64,000 nucleotides of DNA from Argyresthia goedartella (GCA_949825045.1 OX463818.1:24134906-24198905), one strand, 5' to 3'. Numbered from the stretch's first letter, positions 1 through 12,070 are shown. Made by a program: numbers and translations. The notes: generated from the sequence alone by a model not told the origin.

Positions 1-68
1 AATATCAAACACTGAGACTGATTCCAGATCTAGATCTCACGCCACAACTGATCTACCTAAACTAAAGT

Positions 69-116
69 TATCGAACAGCCTTTGACATCCTGTAGGATGT
101 CAAAGGCTGTTCGATA
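69..116. repeat. Perfect hairpin, 22-bp arms
   Basis: The left arm at 69-90 is the exact reverse complement of 95-116, with loop TGTA. There is no coding context and no second copy of the arm was noticed in the window. It belongs to the set of unique hairpins discussed in the findings. Confidence 0.9.
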
Positions 117-218
117 GTGATAATACCTACTAAAATAAAATTGGTTTAATCGTCTGTAAGTAATATGAATTAGGCTTCTCTTTAAAGGCTTATCAAATTG
201 ACTAAAAAACTGTTCATC

Positions 219-901
219 CCAAAAATACTAAATGCTCACCAAAATGATACACCCTATTTTATACCAATACGTTACCCATATACTTTTTTAAGTGTACGAC
301 GTCGGTCAAATAAAAGATTTGATATCATGAATTGTATTTGTTTCTCACAATTAGTTAAATGTTTACCAAAATTGGAACCCCAATTTATTCTTAACTTTTA
401 TTAATTTCATAATTTTTTACTCCTTAAAAATATTTACTTATTCAAAAAAATATTACTTTGCTCAAAAACATGTTAAGTTTGCCTAATAATAGTAGAGCAG
501 CTTGTCTATTATTATAGCTCAGGATGCCCTTTTTATTAAGCTTTTATTTAACTTGCAATTTATGTATACATGAACTAGGTCATTTGCAGATTTCCTGGTA
601 CGAACATGGGGTCTCCTCACTCCGCTCCGCTTCGCTTGGCTCCAGGTTGATTTATAAAATAGTGACCTAAAACAACTTAACTTTAGTATTCGGACAGAAA
701 GCGACCTATAGCAAACAATTCGGTTGTGAAATCTGGGGGGTATAGTGTGGTATAGTCAGCCGCAAACATTAGTACTTATATTTGACGCGAAATAGTTTGT
801 TTCTGGTCTTTACCTACATTTTATTGCTAGCGTATCAGTTTATTTGGAATACGTTAGCGCGTTAATAGGGGTAGTAAATTTGGTGAGCATTAAGTATTTT
901 T
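219..901. mobile_element. TIR element (MITE-like), about 680 bp
   Basis: A 23-bp stretch at about 219-241 (CCAAAAATACTAAATGCTCA...) recurs inverted at about 879-901 with one mismatch. Weaker inverted similarity runs inward for about another 30 bp, through matching CCCTATT and ACGT segments. No transposase reading frame lies between the ends, so it would be non-autonomous. A clear target duplication was not seen. The superfamily is not identified. Confidence 0.55.
611..720 (+). repeat. Dispersed repeat, copy 1 (other copy about 15248-15347)
   Basis: It contains a TCCGCTCCGCTTCGCTTGGC block followed by ACTTTAGTATTCGGACAGAA and GACCTATAGCAA. The same blocks occur in the same order near 15248-15347. 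It lies inside the 219-901 TIR element, so it may be that element's internal sequence. No function is visible. Confidence 0.6.
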
Positions 902-1240
902 GGCTTGCGTCGACATTTTGAAGTTCAATCATCACTTTATTTAAAACATAGAACACACTTCTTTATTTGCGATGCGGGTTTACTATTTTAGACATTCGCT
1001 ACACGTTTTGTTTTTTTGGTTTTGTTTGCCGTTTTTAGTTTTAAGTGTTTAGGTATTCAAAACCTTAATTGGTAAGCAATATACAGGCCTGTGGTTAGTT
1101 TAGTCTGTTTAAAGTACACTAACCTCAAGTCTAGACGGATACTTGATCCGAGGTTTTTACGTTGTATCCCTCCCTACTACCCTAGCTACCTATATTGTTT
1201 GTTTTATTACGAGATACATCTTCATAAATCCTGTGTATGT

Positions 1241-1287
1241 TACAGGACAATCGAAATAATCCATCACCACATGGGCGAACTAACTTC
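1241..1287 (+). repeat. Short dispersed repeat, copy 1
   Basis: The stretch AATCGAAATAATCCATCA followed by CATGGGC and AACT occurs here and again at about 2608-2650, with a 3-bp length difference. The rest of 902-2600 shows no gene or recognised element. Confidence 0.5.
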
Positions 1288-2607
1288 TTATTAAAACATT
1301 ATAATGCCTACCGAGGAAGGTCACCTTTGCCAGTACACCACAATTCACCACATCCAATATTATACGTAGAGTACGAAGCCATAGCGGGGAGTGCAAGGCC
1401 AAGCAAGACCAACTCATCTATGTATTACCAATAGTCAAAGGCAAACTAAGTCTTATTGACATTTCTCGTCGTTTCAGACTCCAAAAACACCAGTTAAGTT
1501 CACTGTCGCTATGCCTTGCAAAACAAAATGGCCGCTCTGTACTTCAATTTTCCCTCCTCCCTTGTTACCGAAAGGCGTGAGGGAAAGAGATGGGTGGAGT
1601 ATTAGCTGGACTCCAGAAAAGGGTCAGGTATCAAAAAACTTCCGCCTAACTTGATAATGGAGTGTCAGGTGTCGTGAATTAGTAACACGTGCGAAGTCTC
1701 GTGTCTTCGCACTTCGTGTCTTTGGAGATTAATAGATCCGGGACGAAGGACCAATTTGAACGGTTTAGTTACGGCACGGCAGCAATTAGAGTTAATATAC
1801 CTCGGTAGTTTGTTTTTTTTTAAGTTGTTTTTATTTTATTTTACGGGTTACATTGGTTCAGCTTTCCCTACCGTTATGATAAAATAAATGGCGTAAATCT
1901 AAGCAGTATTTTACAGACTATATACGTAGGTGGATGAGTTTCTGTCGTTCAATCTAACTAACTTGCAAAAAATATATAGAATAGTAATAATGATGAATAT
2001 ATAACTTGTGAGTAAACGACGTTAATATAAGTAAAATTTATAGATGCTTGAGCCAATGAACTACCAATGGCTTGAGTGGAGATATTACAACTCAACACAT
2101 GAGAGTGATAAGGAAATATGGTTTATGTATTTGATGATAGCTAACAGTAAAGTGGTTATAAACAACTACATAACTTACTACGTCAAAGAAATCTTCGCTC
2201 GAGTATTTATTTACTTCCTAAATATTGATCGGGAGCTAACTACGACATAAACAGATTAGTGAAGTCAAAGCGGGAAAGTCAGGGTTGGGTGATTCAGGTT
2301 TAGTGGTCTATTTATAAAGCAGGAGCTTCAATAGTTTTGATAAGGGCCATCTATGAATAGAAACTACTCGGAATTAGGCGATGAGTACGGAAAATAACGG
2401 TAGCATATTACGAAAGATACGGCGTAATGGATTAACATTCTAATGTCTATAGAATTGACTTACTAGTAGAGAATATACCATATCGTATGTATACATATTT
2501 AGTTGTGTGAGTAGCACACATTCAATTTCGGTCAAATACTACGAGTACATGAAACTTGCAAATGAAAAAATTCAAATGAAACTTTACTATGGTGAAGATA
2601 CATTGAA

Positions 2608-2650
2608 AGGAATCGAAATAATCCATCACATGGGCAAACTGATTATTGGT
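2608..2650 (+). repeat. Short dispersed repeat, copy 2
   Basis: Second copy of the AATCGAAATAATCCATCA / CATGGGC stretch seen at 1241-1287. The surrounding reading frame is short and resembles no known protein. Confidence 0.5.
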
Positions 2651-2814
2651 ATTATATACATAAAATCTAGGAATCCTCTTATGATGGGACATTTTGTTAC
2701 CACAGATGGTTCACAAGTACATCAAATCAAAGACACGTTGTTCCACTTTTCGGCCTTATCTCCAGGCAAATAGAGCCGGAAAGAGGACATGTTTTTAGAC
2801 GACTGCACGTAGTA

Positions 2815-2985
2815 ATGACCGCTGTACATTCGCGCGCGAGACAACCCCAGACTGACTTTTTAACGTATACATTACGTTTTCCAGACTACCGATTTCAGAT
2901 AATATAGTCTGCAAAACGCAATGTAGGCACATCAGTCTCGTGTTGTCTCGCACGAGTGTACCGCGGCCATAAAAATGTAAGTATG
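2815..2985. mobile_element. Fold-back MITE, about 170 bp
   Basis: The two halves are imperfect inverted copies. TACATTACGTTTTCCAGACTA on the left pairs with TAGTCTGCAAAACGCAATGTA on the right around a 16-nt centre. Further out, CGCGCGAGACAAC pairs with the inverse of GTTGTCTCGCACG, and GTACA with TGTAC. Arms of about 75 bp with a tiny loop are typical of fold-back MITEs. No coding capacity. Confidence 0.65.
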
Positions 2986-3135
2986 CTACGCAGTAGCGAA
3001 AATTAAGCCATTGAGCTAATAAACAATATTAATGGACTAATACCGTATTCGGTAATATAAAAAGTAATAATAAACAAGTCTTGAACAGGAGTTTATTTTT
3101 TAGAATGAGACTCAGGTGTCATTTTCGCGTTAAAG

Positions 3136-3190
3136 GTTTTAAATTTTATTAAAATGGCAAGAGGTTCAAATTCGCGATGCCTTATAATTA
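3136..3190 (+). repeat. Dispersed 45-nt motif (GGCATGAGGTTC...GCGATGCC), copy 1
   Basis: The sequence reads ATTTTATTAAAATGGCAAGA followed by GGTTC and TCGCGATGCCTTATAA. Related copies were noted near 9649, 22440, 24640 (minus), 27555, 28365 (minus) and 31651. The parent element is not known. From 3190 to about 4100 nothing else is recognised. Confidence 0.55.
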
Positions 3191-4129
3191 TAAATAACCA
3201 GGTCCAGGTCCAGGACTCGAGAGGTTAAAGTGGATGCTCGTGAGACGCAAAGTTTAGAGAAAATTATAAGGTAAATGACGCCATTAACAAGGAACATAGA
3301 AGTACAAATAATTTCGTTTGTAAAAAGTTATCCATGGTTAATTAAAGTGGAACATCATGGTTATTTTCAGCCCTTAATGAATATATAAAAAATATTCGAG
3401 GGGTGCCCTTGAAACAAGTCAATATTATTTTTCAGGAGCGTTGGCGATGACGAGCGCCCCATTGGGAGAGATGGAAGGTCCCAAGATCGATACCCAACCG
3501 AAGACATTATGCCTACCAACAGAAGAGTAAGCAACCTAGGTATTCTAACCGCAGCAGCGAAGGTGGCAAGCGTGCATACAAATTAGCTCGGAATTATTCC
3601 AAAGAATGAATCATTTAATTTAGGTAAGTACGTTAGATTTTATGAGTATGGGCTGGAGTCAATATTGGTCCAGTAGGCCTCATTGACCCGCTGCATACTA
3701 GTTTAAGGTAAGTACCATAACTACATACAACTGTAACTTCACGATAAATAACTGTGTCATTGTAAACTAGACTCGTTTCATATAAACCTCTTTATTATAT
3801 CCGGCATAATGATGAGGCAATCAAGGCACTGACCGAATGCACATCTGCTGCTCAAGTAGGGACCTACCGACCTAATAAATTATGGAAGTAATTTCTCCAT
3901 CGAGCGAGTTACAGCGTCCAGCATTAGTTTATTAACATTCGGGCCCAATGCTCTATATAATATACCTAACAAGAAACACAAGCACGGCTACTACGGCTTC
4001 TACTAATGTCCATTATCCACACTCGTTGTGTAATGCAAACAGTGGCACAAAATACTGTCTCGTGTGTGTTGACAGAATGGTAAAGAAGGCAAATCCCAAA
4101 GCCGAGCGAGCGCTTTGAAATAAAATTGA

Positions 4130-4320
4130 ATGCAACCATACGCGCGCGGGGTTCCAAAACCACTTTCGCCTCCACTCGGCCACCATCGGGAATCATCGGA
4201 ACTGCCAGCTGACTGGGGCAAGGTGCGAGCGAGAGCGCGATAGCCATTTTAAACTCGAGCGAGCGAGAAACCTGCCCGCGCATTGCGCATCGAGCCGCCA
4301 TTTATTTCTTTCGTGTGCTC
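4130..4320 (+). promoter_or_regulatory. CpG-rich probable promoter of the LRR-Ig gene
   Basis: This is a local GC- and CpG-rich island (CGCGCGCGGGG, repeated GAGCGAGCGAGC) in otherwise AT-rich DNA. It lies about 1.1 kb upstream of the LRR-Ig start codon and just before a plausible 5' non-coding exon. A transcription start was not pinned down. The call rests on base composition and position only. Confidence 0.4.
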
Positions 4321-4590
4321 GGCTCTGCCGTAGTAACAGCCTATTTCATTGTCACGAGCGCGGACATCAAATAGTTCGTTTTACTGTGAAATTTATATAA
4401 TAAATTTTATTCAGATGGTTGTGTATACGTGTGCAAACGTTTTTATGTGATTGCAAGATGGGATCTGGAGCGTTTTATCGGTGAGCGATCGCTGTCCGCG
4501 TCCAAAGTATGGCAGGCGGAGGATCGCTTACGGTTGACAACACAAAATCGTGAAATATGCCAGTTGGAGTAAAATGTGAACAATTATTAG
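4320..4590 (+). other. Probable 5' non-coding exon of the LRR-Ig gene
   Basis: The coding exon at 5426 is preceded by a clear splice acceptor (TTTTCTTTTGTTCCAG ending at 5397), so an upstream non-coding exon must exist. A donor-like ATTATTAG/GTAAATG at 4590/4591 after the CpG-rich block is the best candidate. The exon start and the exact donor are inferred. Confidence 0.35.
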
Positions 4591-5425
4591 GTAAATGTGG
4601 TGTTCTTTCATATCCCCGTCGTTGGTTTAAGTGTTTATGTGTGGTGTTCCATCATGGGAATGCAGTGGATGCATAGTAGAAAGGTGGACACCTTGGAAAG
4701 AGCTTGTGGGTAGTGGTGTGTAGGTAGGTGAGATCCTCGGGCCTCAATTTATAGAATTGATATATAATAAAATTCATCTGCAGCGATAGTGGTAGACGTG
4801 TAAATAAATTGGGACAAATTGCAAACAAGCAACTCCTTTATGTAATTCGCCTTGAAAACCAGATTTTTCGAGACAACTTTTTCATATTTGCTTGAGCGGA
4901 AGGTTATGTTCGTTTAATTATCGTAATAGGAATATTGCAATTGCCTAATAAAGTGAGATTTATATTTCATATTACTGTTATTGTTTAGTTTCTGGAGCAT
5001 AAAAAGTTTGGTAAAATCAATTATCATCAATCAAGCCTGCCTGAGCACAATGGGTATCTTCTATACTTAGGCACCTACCACTAATAGGTAGGTAGTAAGA
5101 TAATAAACATACTGAATTTTCATAACAAATTGAACCTAACTACCAAACTAACCAAATGAGCAGCGATAGACTAGCTCCCTGACATTCAGTGTGAGCGCCT
5201 CTGCTCAGGGCTTAGATGGGCAAAGCAAACGCCAGATGATATTGTATGTATGTGGAACAAATACCTAACGGCACGAGTTGTAATCTAAAGCGGAGGTTTC
5301 TAGTTTCCACACAGACATCGTATGAAGAAAAAAACACGACCATTCATTACAGTGAACCCTCGTCAACTTCTCATAACACCCTTTTCTTTTGTTCCAGCAA
5401 ATAAGACTATGCAGGTTGTAAAATA

Positions 5426-8400
5426 ATGCGGTGGGTGCACAAGTTGTTGTGTTTGGCATTCGTGTGCGGCGCGCTGTGCCGGGCAGAGTGCCCCGCTCAG
5501 TGCCAGTGCTCCTCGACGCGCCTGGTCTGCGACGGGGCCACCCCCCCCGCCAGAATCCTCACCAGGGACATCCTCGCCCAGCATGGCAACCAGCTCCAAG
5601 AGTTGACATGGAAAAACTCCAAAATATCGAGCCTAGCCCTCGACCTCTTCGAGGGGCTATCGAACTTAGAATACATCGATCTAAGCGGAAACGAAATTAA
5701 GAATACTGAACCCGAACTGTTCGCCAGACTGAGTCGATTAAAGCATCTGAATATTTCTAGAAATAATCTGGATGATGTGAGGCGGCTGACGTTTGCGGAT
5801 CTGGAGAATTGTGAGGTGCTGGATGTGTCTCACAATCAGCTGCACTACATACCGTTTCAGGTATTCGCGCCGATGACGAAATTGCATACGCTCGATATCT
5901 CACACAATAGGATAGCCACTTTCTTAGACTACTATTTTAAACCTAATAAGCATCTGAAAAAATTGTTCCTAAATAATAATAGCCTAGTCAAAATGACACC
6001 AAACGCACTAGTCGACCTTCGGGAGCTGGAGAATCTAGACTTGTCGTTCAACATGCTCGCGTACTTCCCCAAGTCGCTGTTCGACAACTGCGAACAGCTG
6101 TGGCGTCTCAACTTGAGCAACAATCCATTCAAGGACATATCATCGGACTCCTTCAAGAACCTGCACAATCTAAGATTTCTAGACTTGAGCAACAACAAGA
6201 TGGAGCTGCTGCCGACAATGCTCTTCCGGTTCAACGTGAACCTCCGAACTCTCTACCTCGATAATACTGAAATTTCAGTTATAGAGAACACCAATTTAAA
6301 AGGATTACGCAATCTAGAGTCGCTGTACTTGAGAAATAACAAGAAATTACGTGATGTTGAGATGTATGTGTTCGAAGATACTCCGGCGATAGCGCGTCTC
6401 GATATCAGTTCAAACGCGATGACGTACCTGCCGCTTTCGATGAGCAAGCTAGCTTACTTGGAGGACTTGAGGATATCTCACAACCCGTGGACCTGCGACT
6501 GTCGGATGGAGTGGTTCCGCAGCTGGGCGGAGGAGCGGAGGGAGATATTGAGGAACTCAGACTTGAGCTGCACGCTTGCCTACCCAGGGGATATGCTCTA
6601 CATACTCAAACAAGCAAACTGTCGCCCTCCTGAGCTGATTAGCAGTTCCCCGCCTACGCTATATAGACTCTTGAGCAATGCTCTACTAAGCTGCCAATTC
6701 AAAGGAAACGGCGTACCCGCGCCGTCGATTACCTGGATCACGCCAACCAGAAACGTTTTCCATTGGAACCCTGATCCGCTAATACCAGACATATACCGCA
6801 AGCATGGTGTGGCGCACGATGCCAAATACCGACCGATAGACATGGATCAATCGCGCGTCAGGGTCTTGGAGAATGGCTCGTTGTTTATCGAGAATATTCA
6901 CAGAGAAGACACGGGAACTTATATATGCATCGCAACGAACCCTACAGCCAACGTGACTGCGGAAGTCGTGCTATACATAGATCCGATGACAATGTTCGAG
7001 ATCAAGATCTACAGCCTGATATGTGGCGCCTTATGTGCTGCGGCATTCTTGGGACTTACATTGATGGTGCAAGCGCTCCGGTGCATATTCCACAAGTCAG
7101 TGAGCATTTAGCGAAGTATCCCATACTGCAATAGTTTATATTTTGGGGCGGCGAATGAAAGTGTTGCTTGTTTACAGATTCAATCTCATGGAGACATGCT
7201 GCAGCTGCTGCACCTGTGTGAAACGAGACGCGCCGCGAACGAGACAGATCTACACTATGCTTGATAACATCGAATCATACAAAAGGCAGCAATTGGAGAA
7301 ACTACGCGAAAACTATGCGGTCCAGGTAAGGCATGAATCAAACTAATCGAGTGAAACCAATCTCGACGCGCTGAACAATAAATTAATACCCGTTATTTAA
7401 TTACAGGTGCATCGTATAAAAGAGAACTGTACTCAACAAATGGATTGGATACACAACAGTTATTCATCTCAGGCGACCAAACTGAGCAACATTAGAGACA
7501 TCGGCACCAACCACCTATCATCCATGAGGGAAGGGTATACTGACCAGGTACGAGTACGTTAACCCTTTTTTTCTTTTTCTTTTATGTTACCGATGTAAGT
7601 CTGGCTCAAGATTGAACCAAATTATAATATACTGAGTCCTATTATACCCTATCCGACGTTACAGGATGTAGCGATGATCGTCTAATGAGGCTAATTAACC
7701 TATGCCCGTCTTGTTCCAATAATTTGCGAATGTAATTTGCTAATTCCGCTAACAAACGCCTTTTTTGTTTCAGGTGAAGCGCGTTCGCGAATACTCAACC
7801 AACCAACTTAACTGGGTGCGAGAGAACTACGTGTTCCAACGCAACAAGATACGCAAATTCAGCGCGCACCAGATTCTGAGACTGCGCGAGTCTTACAAAT
7901 ACCAGCAGCAGACCCTCAACAAAGTTCTGGAGAATCTACCCAGTCTGTACTTCGAGAACTGTCGCAGCGGCTCTTGTGGTCAAAGCGACTCGATGGCCTT
8001 CGACCCCGACGTCGAGGTCCTAGACATGTACCTCAAGACGAAGATTGACATGTTGGCGAAGCTTCCCGATCCCGTTTTCGACAATGAGAGCAAGATTTCG
8101 GTCTACTACACGCCTACTGAGAGATCGGTCAACTCTCGGCGGAATTCGCCGACGATTCCAGACGGGATTCATATAAACATGATCGAGCGCGGTCCTCCTC
8201 CGAGACTCCTGGCGATGATCAAGCCTATCCAGAGCGGGCCTCCGCCCAGCGCCGAAACACCGACGCCGCAGGAGTCGCCGTCGCGACTGCCCAGCACGTC
8301 AAAGGCCTATCTGGAGTGTGAAAAGGACACCAAACCGTCAAGTGAACCGTTGTTAGGCCGCGAGCGCAGTGACCGAAAAGTGTGGAAAGGCAAGTTCCGG

Positions 8401-8589
8401 TTGCCTACAAGTGCAAGTTCCCCCGACTTGTGTGCGGACCGCGATCCTGAGATGGGTGAATGTAGTCACGAACGCGCGCGTGTCATGTTAGCCGTCGAGC
8501 TGACGAAGCCCGAGTGTCAAGTGAGGCACAAGGCAGGGCAGTTAGTGTGCGGTGACTGCGCCAAGTTGTGTGAAAACACGCCCTTGTAG
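5426..8589 (+). CDS. LRR-Ig single-pass membrane receptor with an 11-residue-repeat cytoplasmic tail
   Basis: The coding exons are 5426-7095, 7178-7325, 7407-7547 and 7774-8589. All junctions are GT-AG and in phase, giving 924 residues. The ATG lies 28 bases after a splice acceptor and opens a signal peptide (about residues 1-20). Then come an LRR N-cap (CPAQCQC, about 22-35), about twelve leucine-rich repeats (about 55-350), an LRR C-cap starting [12 protein letters not shown] (about 353-400), one Ig domain ending in DTGTYIC (about 495) and a membrane segment (about 527-553). The cytoplasmic part begins with a cysteine cluster (CCSCCTC). It then carries about nine 11-residue units of the type LRENYxxQxxR and a Ser/Pro-rich tail. 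LRR-Ig proteins of this plan (kekkon, lambik and similar) act as neuronal or epithelial surface receptors and adhesion molecules. Which orthologue this is was not settled. The gene looks intact. Confidence 0.95.
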
Positions 8590-9450
8590 TACAGGCTTCT
8601 CACGCGCGTCTTCAAAGTCTACGCCGTGTCAGATCGCGGCGACTTGCAACTATGTGAGTACCGCAGTAAGCCACCTCCTTCTTTCGTCTGAGGTTCGTAC
8701 GACCTGAATCTTCATATCTTGCCTGGTAAGTGATGTTAGATGGGCGGGACCGTTTGTACTTGTATGTAAGCTGTGATAGACTAGATTTGAATTTACTTTT
8801 GTAGCCAGTCTCCTATGCTGTCAATAGCGGTAGGTTGAATTGAAGAGTATTCTTGTCATCTGTATCGAGTGGGCACGTGATTGGAGCCGTGTAGGGACGG
8901 TTTATGTGGGTGATAGTTAATGTAAATAAACTAATTGACTAAAGGGTTAGGGATAGGTACCTACTTGTTTCAATCATTTTCCATTTTGATGTATATTAGG
9001 GTAATATCTTAGATCATTGCATTTTATATTTAAACACGAATTGTAGATACTAAAGTGAGGTTAAGAAAGTTGTTTCTGTATTTGTTACTATTGTTGAAGG
9101 GTTCGTGTAGGTTGGTGTATCGACGACGCCAAGGGCATATCGTCGCACCTACCCAGTAACGTATTAGGATCTAACGTATTTGTTTGATCTCAAACTCTTA
9201 AATTGTTAGATCTAGCTACGAGTAAAGCTTTCATAAATTATTTTCATAAAGCCATGATAAACTTTGTATGTATGTAAAGTAAAGTCTCGCAGTGATATGC
9301 CAAATGCAGCAACTTCTTATAACGTTTCTTAATACGAATTATACAAATACTGTTGAACATTTTCTAAATACATATATGTATAAATATAATAACAAGAGTA
9401 AACAAATACCTAATAAATCGTGGAGAATAAATTATTTTTCAATGTATGCT
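8590..9450 (+). other. 3' UTR of the LRR-Ig gene with poly(A) signal
   Basis: The region follows the TAG stop at 8587-8589 and has no further coding sequence. AATAAA at about 9426-9431 is the most likely poly(A) signal, followed by a T-rich stretch. The end point is inferred. Confidence 0.5.
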
Positions 9451-9648
9451 ATGTTTTATTCACTTCTACAGTAGTCCTGTCCTGACATAGGTATCATAGT
9501 TAAATGAAACACCCACAGTTACAACGAACCCTTTATTTATCGACGAGACAGCTAGTAGATAATACTTTATATAAAAAACACTACACACACACAACTCTAT
9601 ATACAAAACTAGCTCGAGGACGTACATGGACGTGATTTTCCGTTACAT

Positions 9649-9702
9649 GTTTTGAAGTTTATTACCATGGCATGAGGTTCTAACTCGCGATGCCTCATAA
9701 CG
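9649..9702 (+). repeat. Dispersed 45-nt motif, copy 2
   Basis: It reads TTTATTACCATGGCATGAGG, then TTC and TCGCGATGCCTCATAACG. This is the best-preserved copy of the motif also seen at 3136-3190. From 9450 to 10380 there is otherwise no recognisable gene; the DNA is AT-rich and featureless. Confidence 0.6.
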
Positions 9703-10379
9703 GGATTCGGTACTGGAGGTACTAATACAGAGGATGACTTCAGTCATTTACTTGAGGATCAATGATGGATGATACTAAAATGTCTCTTAACTCTCCTATT
9801 CTATAGACAAGACTAAAAGAGACCAAAAATATAATATATTTATGGAATTTAATAAACCGATCCTCAGTTTAACTTTCTGTTAAATGGCATTGCTACCTTG
9901 TCAAATCTATGTACCTGCTAGTGCCACTCGAGTTTTTTCATTTTGGCACATACAGGCAGGTCTCGTAACTATTGAGACTATGAGAGAAGGACATACATTC
10001 TTAACAATAACTATAGAGAACATGTTAAAAATTATTCAAAAATATTTTAAAAGGTCTGCATTTTAGCAAAATAATTTTATATTAGCAATAAAATTAAGAA
10101 ATCAGACAATAAAATAAAAACAGTAAGGAATGTTATTATTAGAGAAACTGGCAAAATAAAACCTCGTGATCACGACATAACAATCAGACGGATCACGGTT
10201 TGGTTAGTTCTAAAACAAGCTCAGGAGTTTGAAAAGTTCTTTACTAATGTTCCGGTAAGGACTACAGAGTCTTAAAACTCCTCCCCTCCTCTTGCCGAGG
10301 CCTAACTTAAAGAAAACGTTAATGAGTGTAGCTCGGATCTTCGTTTTAACCACGTTGTACCTAATGGGATTATAAAGTC

Positions 10380-11703
10380 TTTAAATTACTTAATCAAAAG
10401 AGCACTGAGGATTTGTGTTGAATGTCCGTCAAATTGTTCGGCTCTGTCATTAATGTCCTGGCACCCTATTTGGCTTCTTTTTAACATGTGTATTGATCAG
10501 GGTACTTTTCCCGATATTATGAAACAGTAAACTAATACCACTTTTCAAATCCGGTACTAAAAACGACCCAGGTAACTTTAGACCAGTATCAGTTCTACCA
10601 GTACTGAGGAAGGTTTTCGAAAGGATTATTCTCAGCCAAATAAATGCTCTCTCATTTCAACTTAAAGAGATTGCTTCATGACCAACAGTTTGGTTTCACT
10701 AAGGGTCGCTCAACAACTGACGCAGGTTAATGGTACAAAACTTGTAGAATCTAGTGCTATTAGCTGACGATACTTCTCTCAGTTTTATAACAAGCGGAAA
10801 ATCGCAAGATCCAGACGATGTAAATATTTCTATAATCTTTCTTTCTTAGTAAATTTTACTCTTCAACTATTTCTGAATTGGTTTATTGTAAATAATCTTG
10901 CACTAAATGCAAAAGGGAAAATGTATTAAATTTACTCTACCACTCTGACACGGATAACCAAGTAACATTAAATAATGATCGGCTAGATTTTTTAAATAAT
11001 ACAGTGTTTCTGGGGATAACAATTGGTTCAAGATTGCAATGGGGCCCACACATAGAAGCTTTATTCGGTGGACTAAGTTTGGCAGTATATGGAGTAAGAA
11101 AAATTAGACAATTAACCGACGCAGCCACTGCGAGCTTGTCTATTTTGGATATTTCCATAGTATTATGTCTATTTTGGTTATTTCCATAGTAGTCTTATGG
11201 CATCTTACTGTGGGGTAGAGCTGCAGATATCGAATCGATCTTTATCCAACATAAACGAGCAATTCGAGTAATCTATAATCTGCGCTGTCGGGATTCTCTT
11301 CGAGAAATATTTCAAGACATCAATATTTTGACTCTTTATTCATCTATAAAAATATATTGTATGTCAGGAAAAATATATCTCAGTTCCCGAAAAATAGTGA
11401 CATTCACACCTACAATACAGTGTTTTGTAGGTGTGAATATAACTATTTATTTTTACTGCGTGTATTGAATACACGCAGTAAAAACAAACATTTATTCCTA
11501 CATTTCAGACTTAGCAAGGTAAATACATCGTTTATGAGGCACTGTATACGCTGCTATAATAACATACCAGAGGGTATATTAAACCTTTCAGAAAGCAAAT
11601 TCAAAATTCACATCAAACAGACTCTCTGTAAAAAAGCTTATTATAATTTAGATGATGATAACTTAAATGAACAGAATGCGTGGGCTTTCCATTACTGTTT
11701 ATA
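10380..11703 (+). pseudogene. CR1-like LINE reverse transcriptase, decayed copy A1
   Basis: Frames switch repeatedly, but the family order is clear: a GNFRPVSVLPVL-like block near 10570-10600, FGFTKGRSTTDAG near 10690-10725, DDTSL near 10767, VFLGITI near 11003, and the C-terminal KHLFLHFRLSKV and YYNLDDD region to 11700. The segment between TTDAG and the FADD-type catalytic box is deleted. A 54-nt in-frame insertion with two hairpins lies at 11419-11472. The left end is not defined; the right end abuts a minus-strand LINE tail at 11704. Confidence 0.8.
11402..11483. repeat. Double hairpin made from both flanks of a 54-nt insertion in the CR1-like ORF
   Basis: Hairpin 1: 11402-11415 pairs with 11425-11438 (14 bp). 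Hairpin 2: 11451-11466 pairs with 11468-11483 (16 bp, 1-nt centre). Removing 54 nt between the two AATAC copies (11414-11418 and 11468-11472) restores the expected family reading HTYNTRSKNK. The order is left flank, inverted left flank, spacer, inverted right flank, right flank. Confidence 0.85.
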
Positions 11704-12070
11704 CTCAAACTCAAACTCAAACTCAAAACGTTTATTCTGTAAATAGGCCACAAGGGCACTTTCACATGTCATTTCATTTCATTTTTTACAGAACATTTGG
11801 TATTATTATCATATTATCAGAAAAAAAAAAAAGTACTTAATTATTGTTTATGAGAGATGTAAAGAGTCTCATGTCATAATAAAATAATTAAAATATAAAT
11901 AACAGAGATGTATAGTCTCTTTAGTCAATAATACAATGATAATAGGAGATGTAAATGGTCCCCACAGTCAAGAGTTGTATAATTAAATTAATCTTTGGAG
12001 GTGTAAAAGGCCTCCAAGTGTCCAGTAAAAGAAACTCTGGCAGTGAGGATGCTCACAATTAATTAGAATT
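11704..12070 (-). mobile_element. 3' end of another LINE, minus strand
   Basis: On the minus strand the sequence ends in a tandem TTGAGT tail (plus-strand ACTCAA units at 11704-11727). Before it comes 3'-UTR-like AT-rich sequence with repeated GAGATGTAAA blocks. No coding part remains. It inserted directly beside the A1 copy. The upper boundary near 12070 is approximate. From 12070 to 12580 nothing is recognised. Confidence 0.5.

Noticed and set aside
69..116. Rho-independent terminator or pre-miRNA
   Set aside because: The genome is eukaryotic, so bacterial terminators do not apply. Perfect arms with a 4-nt loop and no flanking stem are unlike miRNA precursors, and many unrelated examples exist.
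4003..4301. Minus-strand protein of about 110 codons upstream of the LRR-Ig gene
   Set aside because: The frame is open because of GC-rich promoter composition; no domain, no splice context and no protein resemblance.
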